From an uncultured Alloprevotella sp. (GTDB taxonomy: Bacteria; Bacteroidota; Bacteroidia; Bacteroidales; Bacteroidaceae): 64,000 nt of DNA. Shown here one piece after another: positions 1-7,193 of this stretch. The notes beneath the pieces are model-generated. The model was not told where the DNA came from. It did not search any database and saw only the letters and a list, made by a program, of their open reading frames with translations. How positions within the stretch are numbered: position 1 is the stretch's first letter; every line of letters starts with the position of its first letter. The position numbers were made by a program, and so were the translations under genes. The stretch covers positions 124,001 to 188,000 of the forward strand of contig CALUNU010000002.1 in the NCBI GenBank assembly GCA_944322095.1, given 5' to 3'.

Positions 1-153
1 CTCTGTCAATGGTTGAAAAGAAAGATACGTAGATGCGTTTGTTGGTGGGAATGTTTCAATAATAGCTTTCGGCGTAGTACTACATGCCGCCATCAAGAGC
101 GTAGTAGCGGCAATGAATTGGTGTGTTAGGTGGTGAAATTGTAATCGTTTCAT
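1..153 (-). CDS. Putative lipoprotein, N-terminal part only
   Basis: A start codon at 153 opens a minus-strand frame that stays open for 51 codons to the window edge. The peptide begins MKRLQFHHLT, has a short hydrophobic stretch and then a lipobox LMAAC at about residues 20-24. It should therefore be lipidated on the Cys and exported. The remainder lies outside the window, so function cannot be judged. It starts 25 bp after the stop of the UDP-galactopyranose mutase gene on the same strand and may be co-transcribed with it. The sequence here is noticeably more AT-rich than the neighbouring genes. Confidence 0.6.
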   Translation of the reverse strand, partial: MKRLQFHHLTHQFIAATTLLMAACSTTPKAIIETFPPTNASTYLSFQPLTE

Positions 154-178
154 GATTGCGAAATTTTTGTTGGCCCGT

Positions 179-1288
179 TCACGCCAGCAGGCGCGCGGCC
201 AGGTCGAGGGCGGCGTCGACGGTGTCGTCCATGTCGGCATAGGTGTAGCTGCCCAGGCGTCCGCCAAACACCACGTTGGGCAGCCCGGCGGCCAGGGCGC
301 GATATTGTTCCACGAGCTGCGTGTTGCGCTCGTCGTTCACGGGGTAGTAGGGCTCGCGGCCCGGGGCGTAGTCGGCGGGATATTCGCGCGTGACGACCGT
401 GTGGGGCGTGTTGGCGTGCTCAAAGTGCTTGTGCTCGATGATGCGCGTCCAGGGCACGTCGGCATCGCAGTAGTTGACCACGGCGTTGCCCTGATAGTCG
501 GGCACGTCGAGCCGCCGGTGCTCGAAGCGCAGGCTGCGGTAGTCGAGGCGGCCTAGGCGGCAGTCGAAATATTCGTCGATGCAGCCCGTAAACACCACGC
601 GCGCCGCCAGCGGTTCCAGTTCGCTGCGGTGGCGCAGGAAGTCGGTCGACGTGCGCACCTCGATGCCGCGCAGCAGGGCGTCGGTCAGGACGTTGTAGCC
701 CCCGATGGGTATGCCCTGCCAGGGGTCGTCGAAGTAGTTGTTGTCGTAGACGAAGCGCAGGGGCACGCGCCTGATGATGAAGGGCGGGAGCTCCGTGGCG
801 GGCCGTCCCCACTGCTTTTCGGTGTAGCCCTTGATGAGGCGGTGGTAGATGTCGGATCCCACGAGCTTGAGGGCCTGCTCTTCGAGGTTGGCGGGGTGCT
901 CTATGGCGGCGTAGGGGGCCCGCTGGCGCTCCACGGCGGCGCGGGCCTCGGCCGGCGTGCGCACGCCCCACAGGCGGTTGAAGGTGTTCATGTTGAACGG
1001 CAGGTGGAAGAGCTCGCCCCCCGAGAGCGCCAGCGGCGCGTTGGTGAAACGGTTGAACTCGGCAAAGCGCTGCACGTAGGTCCAGGCGCGGCGCGAGGCG
1101 GTGTGGAAGATGTGGGCCCCGTAGCGGTGCACGTGGATGCCGTCGGCGTCGTCGCAGCGGAGGTTGCCGCCCGTGTGGGGCCGGCGGTCCACCACGAGGC
1201 AGTGCCGCCCGGCGTCGGTGGCTTCGCGGGCAAAGACGGCGCCAAACAGGCCGGCACCCACGATGAGATAGTCGTAAGTATGTTTCAT
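179..1288 (-). CDS. glf: UDP-galactopyranose mutase
   Basis: Flavoenzyme of about 369 residues that interconverts UDP-galactopyranose and UDP-galactofuranose, the Galf donor for surface glycans. The N-terminus holds the FAD-binding Rossmann motif (YLIVGAGLFGAVFA), followed by the family-typical HRYGAHIFHT segment and, later, KGYTEKQWG and RVPLRF with conserved Trp/Arg residues of the active-site cleft. Length matches the bacterial family. I chose the Met at 1288 because it sits directly before the FAD motif; an in-frame Met five codons upstream (1303) is possible. It follows a Kdo/InaA-like kinase gene by about 54 bp on the same strand, consistent with a surface-polysaccharide role. Confidence 0.93.
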   Translation of the reverse strand: MKHTYDYLIVGAGLFGAVFAREATDAGRHCLVVDRRPHTGGNLRCDDADGIHVHRYGAHIFHTASRRAWTYVQRFAEFNRFTNAPLALSGGELFHLPFNMNTFNRLWGVRTPAEARAAVERQRAPYAAIEHPANLEEQALKLVGSDIYHRLIKGYTEKQWGRPATELPPFIIRRVPLRFVYDNNYFDDPWQGIPIGGYNVLTDALLRGIEVRTSTDFLRHRSELEPLAARVVFTGCIDEYFDCRLGRLDYRSLRFEHRRLDVPDYQGNAVVNYCDADVPWTRIIEHKHFEHANTPHTVVTREYPADYAPGREPYYPVNDERNTQLVEQYRALAAGLPNVVFGGRLGSYTYADMDDTVDAALDLAARLLA

Positions 1289-1342
1289 CGCCGGAAGATG
1301 CATGGAGGGGAAGAAGAGCGTGCGGCCTTGGGAACCGGGGCG

Positions 1343-2041
1343 TCAGCGGGCCGTGCGGGCCCGTCGGATAAGGCGTTCGCAGCGCTCGGCGTCGGCGCCG
1401 CGCTCGGCGGCATAGGCGGCGGCCAGCTCGTGGAAGAAGGCGGGGCTGCCGCTCAGGTGGGCCAGGTTGGCACACCCCTTCTCGATGCTCACGGCACGGC
1501 CGCAGCGCACGGTGTTGGTGTCCACAAGGGCAAAGTGCAGGCGGTCGCCGCGGCGGTCGTAGAGGATGTTGCCCGAGGAAAAGTCGCGGTGCAGGAAGCC
1601 GTCCTCGTGGAGCCGTGCCGCAAAGCGGGCAAAGGCGCGCACCACCTCCGTGCGCTCGGCCGGGGGCAGGGCCTCGACGTCGCACATGCTGTGGCGGTAG
1701 TCGGATTGCAGGCAGATGAAATAGGACGACGATTTGAGCAGCCCCGTTCTGTACGTGACGAAAGCCACGGGCTCGGGGCTCTCGAAGCCGCGCTCGCGCA
1801 GCAGCAGCGGAGCCATATAGGCGCGCTGCGCTTTCGAACTCTTGTAGAGCGCACAGGCCAGCCGTCCGCGCAGCGAGGGCGGCGCGTAACGCTTCACGCA
1901 GAGCGTCAGGTCGTCGACGCGCAGCGTCTTGATGGTGTTGCGTCCGCTGTGTATCTCGCGCCCTTCACGTTCGAAGTGTACGTTGATGGTGCGCAGGTAG
2001 CTGCGCAGGCGCTCATACTTCGGGTTGACTATCATTTTCAT
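1343..2041 (-). CDS. Lipopolysaccharide kinase, InaA/Kdo-kinase family
   Basis: Protein of about 232 residues with a small eukaryotic-like kinase fold. The catalytic-loop motif LHEDGFLHRDFSSGNIL is clear: the catalytic Asp lies in HRDFSSGN and the metal-binding Asn follows. LVDTNT further on occupies the DFG-like position. A Lys in LCVKRYAPP is a candidate for the N-lobe lysine. InaA, WaaP and KdkA relatives phosphorylate LPS core sugars on the cytosolic side of the inner membrane. The start was placed at MKMIVNPKYERL because upstream in-frame residues look like leader sequence. It precedes glf and probably shares its transcript. Exact substrate cannot be told. Confidence 0.75.
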   Translation of the reverse strand: MKMIVNPKYERLRSYLRTINVHFEREGREIHSGRNTIKTLRVDDLTLCVKRYAPPSLRGRLACALYKSSKAQRAYMAPLLLRERGFESPEPVAFVTYRTGLLKSSSYFICLQSDYRHSMCDVEALPPAERTEVVRAFARFAARLHEDGFLHRDFSSGNILYDRRGDRLHFALVDTNTVRCGRAVSIEKGCANLAHLSGSPAFFHELAAAYAAERGADAERCERLIRRARTAR

Positions 2042-2128
2042 GGCCTCGGTCGCTATCGGTGGCAGAAGGCGCCCGCCCGCCTGTGTCGGCGGCAGACGTT
2101 CCGCAGGCTTCTTCTCCTTGATTATCTG

Positions 2129-2136
2129 CAAAAATA
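2129..2136 (-). promoter_or_regulatory. Bacteroidota -7 promoter box for the kinase-glf operon
   Basis: Minus-strand TATTTTTG matches the Bacteroidota sigma-ABfr -7 consensus TAnnTTTG, about 88 nt before the kinase start codon at 2041. No convincing -33 TTG is seen at the usual 19-21 nt spacing. Confidence 0.4.
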
Positions 2137-2250
2137 CGTTTTTTTCCTAAATTGTCCCGTTTTGGTGGCAGAAACTTGCGCCTACGAACGTTTTTGCCCC
2201 TTGCGGGCCATGCAGGGCGCCCAAGCCCCCGTTTTTCGGCCGCGGCAGGC

Positions 2251-2597
2251 TGTGCGCTATATGGCAAACCGTTAAAGCGGACGCCCACCGTCGTCCGCCT
2301 TTTAGCGAGATTTCCGTGCGTCCATGCGGCCCCTCGGCCGATCCATCCCATGGAAATCGATTTCCATCCCATGGATTCGCCGATCCAAGGGATGGAAATT
2401 TCGATCCAAGGCCACTTTTCGGAGGAAAAATGGGGTCGATTTGTGCCATATAGTGGCGAAAAACCCATTTTCGGGCGTCCGTGCGGCAGGGTATTTGACG
2501 GATGTGTCTGAACATCAGACGTTTCTGATTTTCGCGTATTTGCGAGCAAAGGCGCGAGCGCGCGAAAATAATCGATTCTCCGTGTTAAAAAACAGCG
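2251..2597 (+). repeat. Dispersed intergenic repeat of about 350 bp, copy 1
   Basis: This stretch is repeated in inverse orientation at 13248-13596 and 23149-23497. Landmarks in order: GCGCTATATGGCAAACCG, a GGACGCCCACCGTCGTCC-like block, several CCATCCCATGGA modules, CACTTTTCGGAGGAAAAA, CCATATAGTGGCGAAAA, TCTGATTTTCGCGTATTTG, and ATTCTCCGTGTTAAAAAA. Short frames exist inside it (a 108-codon frame is shared by copies 1 and 2), but the equivalent frame in copy 3 is broken by a stop. It therefore looks non-coding. Function unknown. Confidence 0.8.
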
Positions 2598-2600
2598 GTT

Positions 2601-2673
2601 TTAGGAGGGGCGGCAGGAATGCCGCCCCTCCTAAGCCATCCGGGCGGTGAGAGACGCGATGAATCGCGTCTCT
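2601..2673 (+). repeat. Composite palindromic module (two hairpins)
   Basis: A 15-bp perfect inverted repeat with a 4-nt loop (2601-2615 / 2620-2634, core GGAGGGGCGGCA) is joined by AGCCATCCGGGCGGTG to a second palindrome, AGAGACGCGAT-GA-ATCGCGTCTCT (2650-2673). The same composite occurs inverted at 13172-13244, always abutting the 350-bp repeat. Partial versions are at 3113-3135 and 34060-34089 (second palindrome) and near 23523 and 23651-23683 (first hairpin). It looks like a REP/MITE-like intergenic element. Confidence 0.7.
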
Positions 2674-2682
2674 ACGCGGCGG

Positions 2683-3135
2683 ACATCCAGCCTCGCGGGC
2701 CATACCTCCGCCGCACGAACGGCCAAAGGGGGGCCGACCTATCAGTAGCCGCGGGTGGAGCGCAGCGGAACCCGCGGAACGCACGCACCCCACGTGGATA
2801 GCCTCGAAGAGGCGTACATGCCACCTGCCGCAGCGGGCATAGCGACCTCTTCGAGGCCGACATCCTCTCCATCCACCACACCTCGGGTTCCGCTGTGCTC
2901 CACCCGAGGCTACTATTAGCACGGCCTCTTCGAGGCCTTCCCATACGCAGTTTCCACCCTCCCGGTTCGTTCGACCCCCTTGGGGCCGTATATAGACAGT
3001 AGCACCCGTCCGCGGGCGCGCTTCGCTTACTCGCGGTTATAGAGTAGTTCGCCCCCTTTGGGGCCGGCAGTCTCGCGGTAATCCTTTCCGCCGCACGGGA
3101 AATCCGCCACTTAGAGACGCGATTCATCGCGTCTC
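2683..3135. repeat. Intergenic mosaic of short inverted repeats
   Basis: No credible gene lies here. The block is built from short GC-rich inverted repeats such as CCGCGGGTGGAGCGCAGCGG followed by AACCCGCGG, AGCCTCGAAGAGGCGT, CTCTTCGAGGCCG, and CCCCCTTGGGGCCG. It ends in another copy of the GAGACGCGAT palindrome (3113-3135). About 140 bp (from 2685) is closely matched at 23690-23832, and the CCCCTTGGGGCCG segment recurs near 33825. It may form strong secondary structure in RNA or ssDNA. Confidence 0.6.
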
Positions 3136-3258
3136 ACCCGCTCGGGGCAAAGCCCCGCATCGACATCCCCCAGCCCATGACTGTGCCGTCATGGCGTCCA
3201 GAAACAATGCGGCCGGGGCGGTTGGGGTACCGTCCCGGCCGATGGGGGATGAGGGGGC

Positions 3259-3813
3259 TCAGTTTTGTATGATGAGCGTTTGCGTGCCTTGGCTGTACGC
3301 CACGTGGTAGCGGTAGAGCGTGCGCGTGGCGGGGCCGCTCACGGGCATGCCGCCGTTGTTGAGGTCGTAGGAGCTGCCGCAGCGGGGGCAGGTCATCTGC
3401 GTCTCGCCGTCGAAGGCCACGGGGCGCGTGATGTAGTCCGATTCGTTGCAGTGGGGGCACACCAGGTCGTAGGCCGTCAAAGGGAACTGGCCCGACATGT
3501 CGATGACGGCGGGCGTGCCCACGATGAAGCCCGAGATGAACACGGGGCGGCCATACTGCTGCTGGGCCGTGACGGGCCATGAGGTGGACGTGCCGCGCGG
3601 GTCGGTGAAGACGTAATACTGTCCGTTGTGAAAGGTGACGGTGCAAAACTGCCCGGGGTTCGACACGGCCGTGTAGAGCTGCGAGGCCGCCGTGACGGGG
3701 CTGAAGCGGAAGAAGGCCGGGTAGCTCGAGTAGATGTCCTGCACGTCGTCGGAGCAGGCGGCTGCTAAGGCCGCTGCCAGGAGCAGGACGGGGAGGCCGA
3801 CGGCGCGCTTCAT
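3259..3813 (-). CDS. Lipoprotein with Rieske-like / zinc-ribbon cysteine motifs
   Basis: A 184-residue protein with a signal peptide and lipobox (LAAAC at about 16-20), so probably membrane-anchored on the periplasmic side. The C-terminal half has two cysteine knuckles, CPHCNESDY (about 119-127) and CPRCGSSYDLNNG (about 142-154), followed by GPATRTLYRY. Spacing and the GSSYD...GPA pattern resemble a Rieske fold, but the second motif reads CxxC where a canonical Rieske protein has CxxH. A rubredoxin-like iron or zinc site is an alternative. The start codon overlaps the argH stop (ATGA), so translation is probably coupled. Confidence 0.7.
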   Translation of the reverse strand: MKRAVGLPVLLLAAALAAACSDDVQDIYSSYPAFFRFSPVTAASQLYTAVSNPGQFCTVTFHNGQYYVFTDPRGTSTSWPVTAQQQYGRPVFISGFIVGTPAVIDMSGQFPLTAYDLVCPHCNESDYITRPVAFDGETQMTCPRCGSSYDLNNGGMPVSGPATRTLYRYHVAYSQGTQTLIIQN

Positions 3814-5147
3814 CCCTCGGCCAGCTTGCGCTCGGCCTCGGTGGCGCGGTCGAAGCCGATGCGGTTGTACACCTCGTGCATGAGGGCGTCCACCTCGTCG
3901 TTGCACGGGCGGCCGATGCTGCCCTCGTGCGTGTGGTGTACGTGACGGTCGGGGCGGAACGTGCCGGCCTCGATTTCGAGCCCCACCTGCTTGTAGGCGT
4001 CGCGGAAGGGCACGCCCGCCAGCACGCGGCGGTTCACCTCCTCGACCGAGAACATGAGGTCGTAGCGCGCTTCGTCGGTGATGTCGCGGCGCACCTCGAT
4101 GCGTTGCACAATGTAGGTGGCCATGTCGAGGCAGTCGATGAGGGCGTCGAAGGCCGGGACGAACTGCTCCTTGATTTCCTGCAAGTCGCGGAAATAGCCC
4201 GAGGGCAGGTTGTTCATTATCATCATGATGTCCTGCGGCAGGGCTTGCAGGCGGTTGCAGCGGGCGCGTATGAGCTCGAACACGTCGGGGTTCTTTTTGT
4301 GGGGCATGATGCTCGACCCTGTGGTACATTCGTCGGGCAGGCGGATGAATGCGAAGTTTTGCGAGTTGAAGAGGCAGGCGTCGTAGGCCAGCTTGGCCAC
4401 GGTGGACGCAATGGAGGCCAGGGCAAAGGCCACGTTGCGCTCGGTCTTGCCACGGCCCATTTGGGCGTAGACGGAGTTGTAGGCGGGCGTGTCGAAGCCC
4501 AGCAGGCGCGTGGTCATCGTGCGGTCCAGAGGGAACGACGATCCGTAGCCTGCCGCCGAGCCCAGGGGGTTGCGGTTGGCCGTGCGGTAGGCGGCCTCGA
4601 CGAGCAGCATGTCGTCGCAGAGGCTCTCGGCATAGGCGCCAAACCACAGACCGAAACTGCTGGGCATGGCCACTTGCAGGTGGGTGTAGCCGGGCATGAG
4701 CACCGAGGCGTGGCGGCGGCTCTGGCGTTGCAGCTCGTTGAACAGCCGCATGACGGCGTCGGCCGTGCGGCGCAGGGCGTCGCGCGTGAAGAGCTTAAGG
4801 TCGACGAGCACCTGGTCGTTGCGCGAGCGGCCGCTGTGTATTTTCTTGCCGGCCTCCCCCAGGCGGCGCGTCAGGAGCAGCTCGACCTGCGAGTGGACGT
4901 CTTCAACCCCCTCTTCGATGACGAAACGGCCCTCGACGGCGTCGCGGTAGATGGCGCGCAGCTCGGGGAGCAGGACGTCAAGGTCGGCCGCCGGGAGCAG
5001 GCCCACGGCGCCCAGCATGGTGGTGTGGGCGATGGAGCCCAGCACGTCGTAGGGCGCCAGGTAGAGGTCGAGCTCACGGTCGTGCCCCACGGTGAAACGC
5101 TCGATGGCGTCGAGCGGACGGGTGGATTTTTCCCAAAGAGTAGGCAT
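3810..5147 (-). CDS. argH: Argininosuccinate lyase
   Basis: A 445-residue enzyme for the last step of arginine synthesis, splitting argininosuccinate into arginine and fumarate in the cytoplasm. The fumarase/aspartase superfamily signature GSSIMPHKKNPD, with its flexible loop serine, is present at about residues 275-285. HSGRSRNDQV and TYLPGYTHLQ-type regions (here MPGYTHLQVAMPS) are also intact. Length is close to the bacterial norm of about 445-460. It lies in the order pyrE - SRPBCC - argH - lipoprotein, with 18 bp to the gene before it and a 4-bp overlap with the one after, so one transcript is likely. Confidence 0.96.
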   Translation of the reverse strand: MPTLWEKSTRPLDAIERFTVGHDRELDLYLAPYDVLGSIAHTTMLGAVGLLPAADLDVLLPELRAIYRDAVEGRFVIEEGVEDVHSQVELLLTRRLGEAGKKIHSGRSRNDQVLVDLKLFTRDALRRTADAVMRLFNELQRQSRRHASVLMPGYTHLQVAMPSSFGLWFGAYAESLCDDMLLVEAAYRTANRNPLGSAAGYGSSFPLDRTMTTRLLGFDTPAYNSVYAQMGRGKTERNVAFALASIASTVAKLAYDACLFNSQNFAFIRLPDECTTGSSIMPHKKNPDVFELIRARCNRLQALPQDIMMIMNNLPSGYFRDLQEIKEQFVPAFDALIDCLDMATYIVQRIEVRRDITDEARYDLMFSVEEVNRRVLAGVPFRDAYKQVGLEIEAGTFRPDRHVHHTHEGSIGRPCNDEVDALMHEVYNRIGFDRATEAERKLAEG

Positions 5148-5165
5148 GGCTTGCGGTATTTGGTG

Positions 5166-5633
5166 TCAGACGAGCGACAGGATGGCGGCCAGCCCCTCGG
5201 CAGCCTGGCTCAGAGGCTTGCTGACAATCGGTTTCATGAAGAGGCTCACTTCGGCGCCCACGGTGACGCGCATCTTGCAGGCGTCATCGCCTTCGGGCAG
5301 GAGCTGTATCCATACGTAGAGGGGCAGTGGTGTTTCGTCGCCGGCCAGCTTGATGCATTTGGGCTCGTCGCGCTCCACGATGCGGAGCTTGAGGTTGCCC
5401 GCGGGCGAGGGGAGCTGTATGCTGTCGGCGTCGAAGGTGATGTTTTCCAGCTGCCGGCGGGCTTCTTCAAGCTTGTCGGCCGGCAGGTTGGCAGCCAGCT
5501 TTTCCTGCACGGCGGGGTCGGCCAGACGAGCCTTGAGCTGTTCGAGATGGCGCAGGTCGGCCAAGCGTCCATACACCTCACCCACGGGACGGGCCAGGTG
5601 CTTGACGCTGCTTTCGTATTTGGAGAGACTCAT
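5166..5633 (-). CDS. SRPBCC-family (START/Bet v 1-like) protein
   Basis: A 155-residue cytoplasmic protein with no signal peptide. It starts MSLSKYESSVKHLARPVGEVY, typical of SRPBCC polyketide-cyclase-like proteins, in which a strand precedes a helix lining a hydrophobic cavity. The C-terminus, LFMKPIVSKPLSQAAEGLA, would be the long C-terminal helix. The ligand is unknown. It sits 55 bp after pyrE and 18 bp before argH, an arrangement I recall as common in Bacteroidales, so it is probably a housekeeping operon member. No catalytic role should be assumed. Confidence 0.75.
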   Translation of the reverse strand: MSLSKYESSVKHLARPVGEVYGRLADLRHLEQLKARLADPAVQEKLAANLPADKLEEARRQLENITFDADSIQLPSPAGNLKLRIVERDEPKCIKLAGDETPLPLYVWIQLLPEGDDACKMRVTVGAEVSLFMKPIVSKPLSQAAEGLAAILSLV

Positions 5634-5688
5634 GTAGGTCGTAGTTTTTTAAAAAGATGGGCTTATGCAAATGAAGGCGTGCGGAGCG

Positions 5689-6321
5689 TCAGGCGTTCCA
5701 GTGGGCGGGGTCGCTGCGCCACGCGTGGATGACGTCGACCTGTTCGGGACGGATGTATCCCGTGGCCATGGCCGTTTCGACGACGGCCTCGAAGTTGGTG
5801 AGCGTGACGAGCTCTACACCGGCTGCGGCGAAGGCCTCGCGGGCCACGTCGAAGCCATACGTGTAGCTGGCCACCATGCCGACCACTTCGCCCCCGGCAC
5901 GACGGATGGCTTCACAGGCTTTCAGGCTGCTGCCGCCGGTGGAGATGAGATCCTCGACGACGACGACCTTGCGGCCCGGTTCGAGCTCGCCCTCGATGAG
6001 GTTTTCAAGCCCGTGGTCCTTGGGTTTCGAGCGAACGTAGACGAAGGGCAGGCCCAACTCGTCGGCCACGAGGGCCCCCTGGGCAATGGCGCCCGTGGCC
6101 ACGCCGGCCACCACCTCGGCCTCGGGGAAGCGCTCGGCCACGAGGCGGCTCAGCTCGAGCTTGACGAAGCTGCGCAGCGAGGGGTAGGAGAGGGTTTTGC
6201 GGTTGTCGCAGTAGAAAGGCGATTTCCACCCGCTGGCCCATGTGAAGGGCGCTTCGGGTTGCAGTTTGATGGCCTTGACGGCCAGAAGTTTCTCAGCAAA
6301 AATTTTTTCCAGTGTCTTCAT
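5689..6321 (-). CDS. pyrE: Orotate phosphoribosyltransferase
   Basis: A 210-residue pyrimidine enzyme that joins orotate to PRPP, giving OMP. The PRPP-binding loop VVVVEDLISTGGSSLKA is clear (the Bacteroidota type-I phosphoribosyltransferase motif), as are FTWASGWKSPFYCDNR near the N-terminus and a VAGVATGAIAQG segment. The start at 6321 (MKTLEKIFAEKLL) is chosen because upstream in-frame sequence is low-complexity and corresponds to the tandem promoter repeats. It heads an operon with the SRPBCC gene, argH and a lipoprotein gene. Expression probably comes from the TATCTTTG box at 6339-6346. Confidence 0.95.
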   Translation of the reverse strand: MKTLEKIFAEKLLAVKAIKLQPEAPFTWASGWKSPFYCDNRKTLSYPSLRSFVKLELSRLVAERFPEAEVVAGVATGAIAQGALVADELGLPFVYVRSKPKDHGLENLIEGELEPGRKVVVVEDLISTGGSSLKACEAIRRAGGEVVGMVASYTYGFDVAREAFAAAGVELVTLTNFEAVVETAMATGYIRPEQVDVIHAWRSDPAHWNA

Positions 6322-6338
6322 AACGTACGAGTTTTGTG

Positions 6339-6346
6339 CAAAGATA
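6339..6346 (-). promoter_or_regulatory. -7 box upstream of pyrE
   Basis: Minus-strand TATCTTTG (consensus TAnnTTTG) ends 18 nt before the pyrE start codon and directly adjoins the first 84-bp repeat unit. The equivalent position one unit upstream (about 6423-6430) has decayed to a sequence no longer matching the box. Confidence 0.6.
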
Positions 6347-6494
6347 GTGCAAGCCGAGAGGAAAGTAAAGAAAAACGGATATTTTCTTTCCTTTCCCGAG
6401 GCGCCGCCTATGCTTGCGCGGAGCGAAAGTGTGCAAGCCGAGAGGAAAGTAAAGAAAAACGGACATTTTCTTTCCTTTCCCGAGGCGCCGCCTG
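6347..6494 (-). repeat. 84-bp tandem promoter-region repeat (pyrE)
   Basis: Two direct copies with an 84-bp period start at 6347 and 6431 (GTGCAAGCCGAGAGGAAAG in both). The second is incomplete. Each contains an imperfect AT-rich inverted repeat (GAGGAAAGTAAAGAAAA / TTTTCTTTCCTTTCC) followed by CCCGAGGCGCCGCCT. The copies differ at about two positions over the shared 60-odd bp. The same layout with other stem sequences occurs at 9957-10120 and 23841-24026. Confidence 0.8.
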
Positions 6495-6515
6495 TCTTAC
6501 CTCCATAAACAAAAG

Positions 6516-6550
6516 CGGGCGAAGGCTGTTTTTGGTTCAGCCTTCGCCCG
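6516..6550 (-). terminator. Terminator downstream of cysC
   Basis: A perfect 13-bp stem, CGGGCGAAGGCTG (6516-6528) / CAGCCTTCGCCCG (6538-6550), has a 9-nt loop. On the minus strand it is followed by a T-rich tract (CTTTTGTTTA). It lies 36 bp after the cysC stop and separates the sulfate operon from the pyrE promoter region. Confidence 0.8.
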
Positions 6551-6586
6551 TTTCTTAAAATTGGATGGTTTCGGTGTTCGCAGCGT

Positions 6587-7177
6587 TCACTCCATGCCCA
6601 GTAGACCAAGCAGGCGACTGACGCTCTCTGCGACGCTCAGGCGCGAGGTGTCGAGCGTGAGGGCGGGAGCGGCCGGCGCCTCGAAGGGGGCCGAGATGCC
6701 CGTGAAGTTCTTGACCAGCCCGGCGCGCGCCTTGGCGTAGAGGCCCTTGACGTCGCGGCGCTCACACTCCTCGACGGGGGTGCTCACGTAGATCTCCTTG
6801 AAGTCGGCGGCGCCGATGATGGTGCGTGCCATCTGGCGCATGCGCTCCGTGGGACTGATAAAGGCGGCGAGCGTGATGATGCCCGTGTCGACGAAGAGCT
6901 TGGCCACCTCGGCGATGCGCCGTATGTTCTCCGTGCGGTCTTCGTCGCTGAAACCGAGGTTGTTGTTGATGCCTGTGCGTATGTTGTCGCCGTCGAGGAT
7001 GCGACAGAGCTTGCCCCGCTCCTGCAAGGCGCGCTCCAAGGCGATGGCCAGGGTCGATTTGCCCGAGCCGCTCAGGCCGGTGAACCACAGCATCACGCCG
7101 CGCTGGCCAAGCAGGCGCTCCTTGTCGGCACGGGTGAGCATGCGGTCGAAAATGGGGTAGATGTTGTTATCGTTCAT
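6587..7177 (-). CDS. cysC: Adenylylsulfate (APS) kinase
   Basis: A 196-residue kinase that phosphorylates adenosine 5'-phosphosulfate to PAPS. Walker A is GLSGSGKST (about 34-42). The family motif around RILDGDNIRTGINNNLGF follows, then SPTERMRQMARTIIG and an FKEIYVSTPVEECERRDVKGLYAKA segment of the lid region. Length is typical. It is last in a three-gene cluster behind cysQ and an SLC13 permease, with a 16-bp gap. The ATP sulfurylase genes cysD/cysN that often follow are not adjacent here. Confidence 0.94.
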   Translation of the reverse strand: MNDNNIYPIFDRMLTRADKERLLGQRGVMLWFTGLSGSGKSTLAIALERALQERGKLCRILDGDNIRTGINNNLGFSDEDRTENIRRIAEVAKLFVDTGIITLAAFISPTERMRQMARTIIGAADFKEIYVSTPVEECERRDVKGLYAKARAGLVKNFTGISAPFEAPAAPALTLDTSRLSVAESVSRLLGLLGME

Positions 7178-7193
7178 AGGGAGGTATGTTTCT

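Noticed and set aside
2324..2650. A 108-codon open frame within the 350-bp repeat (and its match at 13195-13521)
   Set aside because: The third copy has a stop in this frame, changes are not biased to silent sites, and the protein is low-complexity. Best read as non-coding repeat.
3876..5732. Long plus-strand open frame of 618 codons
   Set aside because: Lies antisense to argH and its neighbours. It is an effect of high GC, with a composition unlike real proteins and no known motif.
6322..6609. N-terminal extension of PyrE by 96 residues
   Set aside because: The extension is encoded by the 84-bp tandem repeats, the promoter box and the cysC terminator. PyrE homology begins at 6321.
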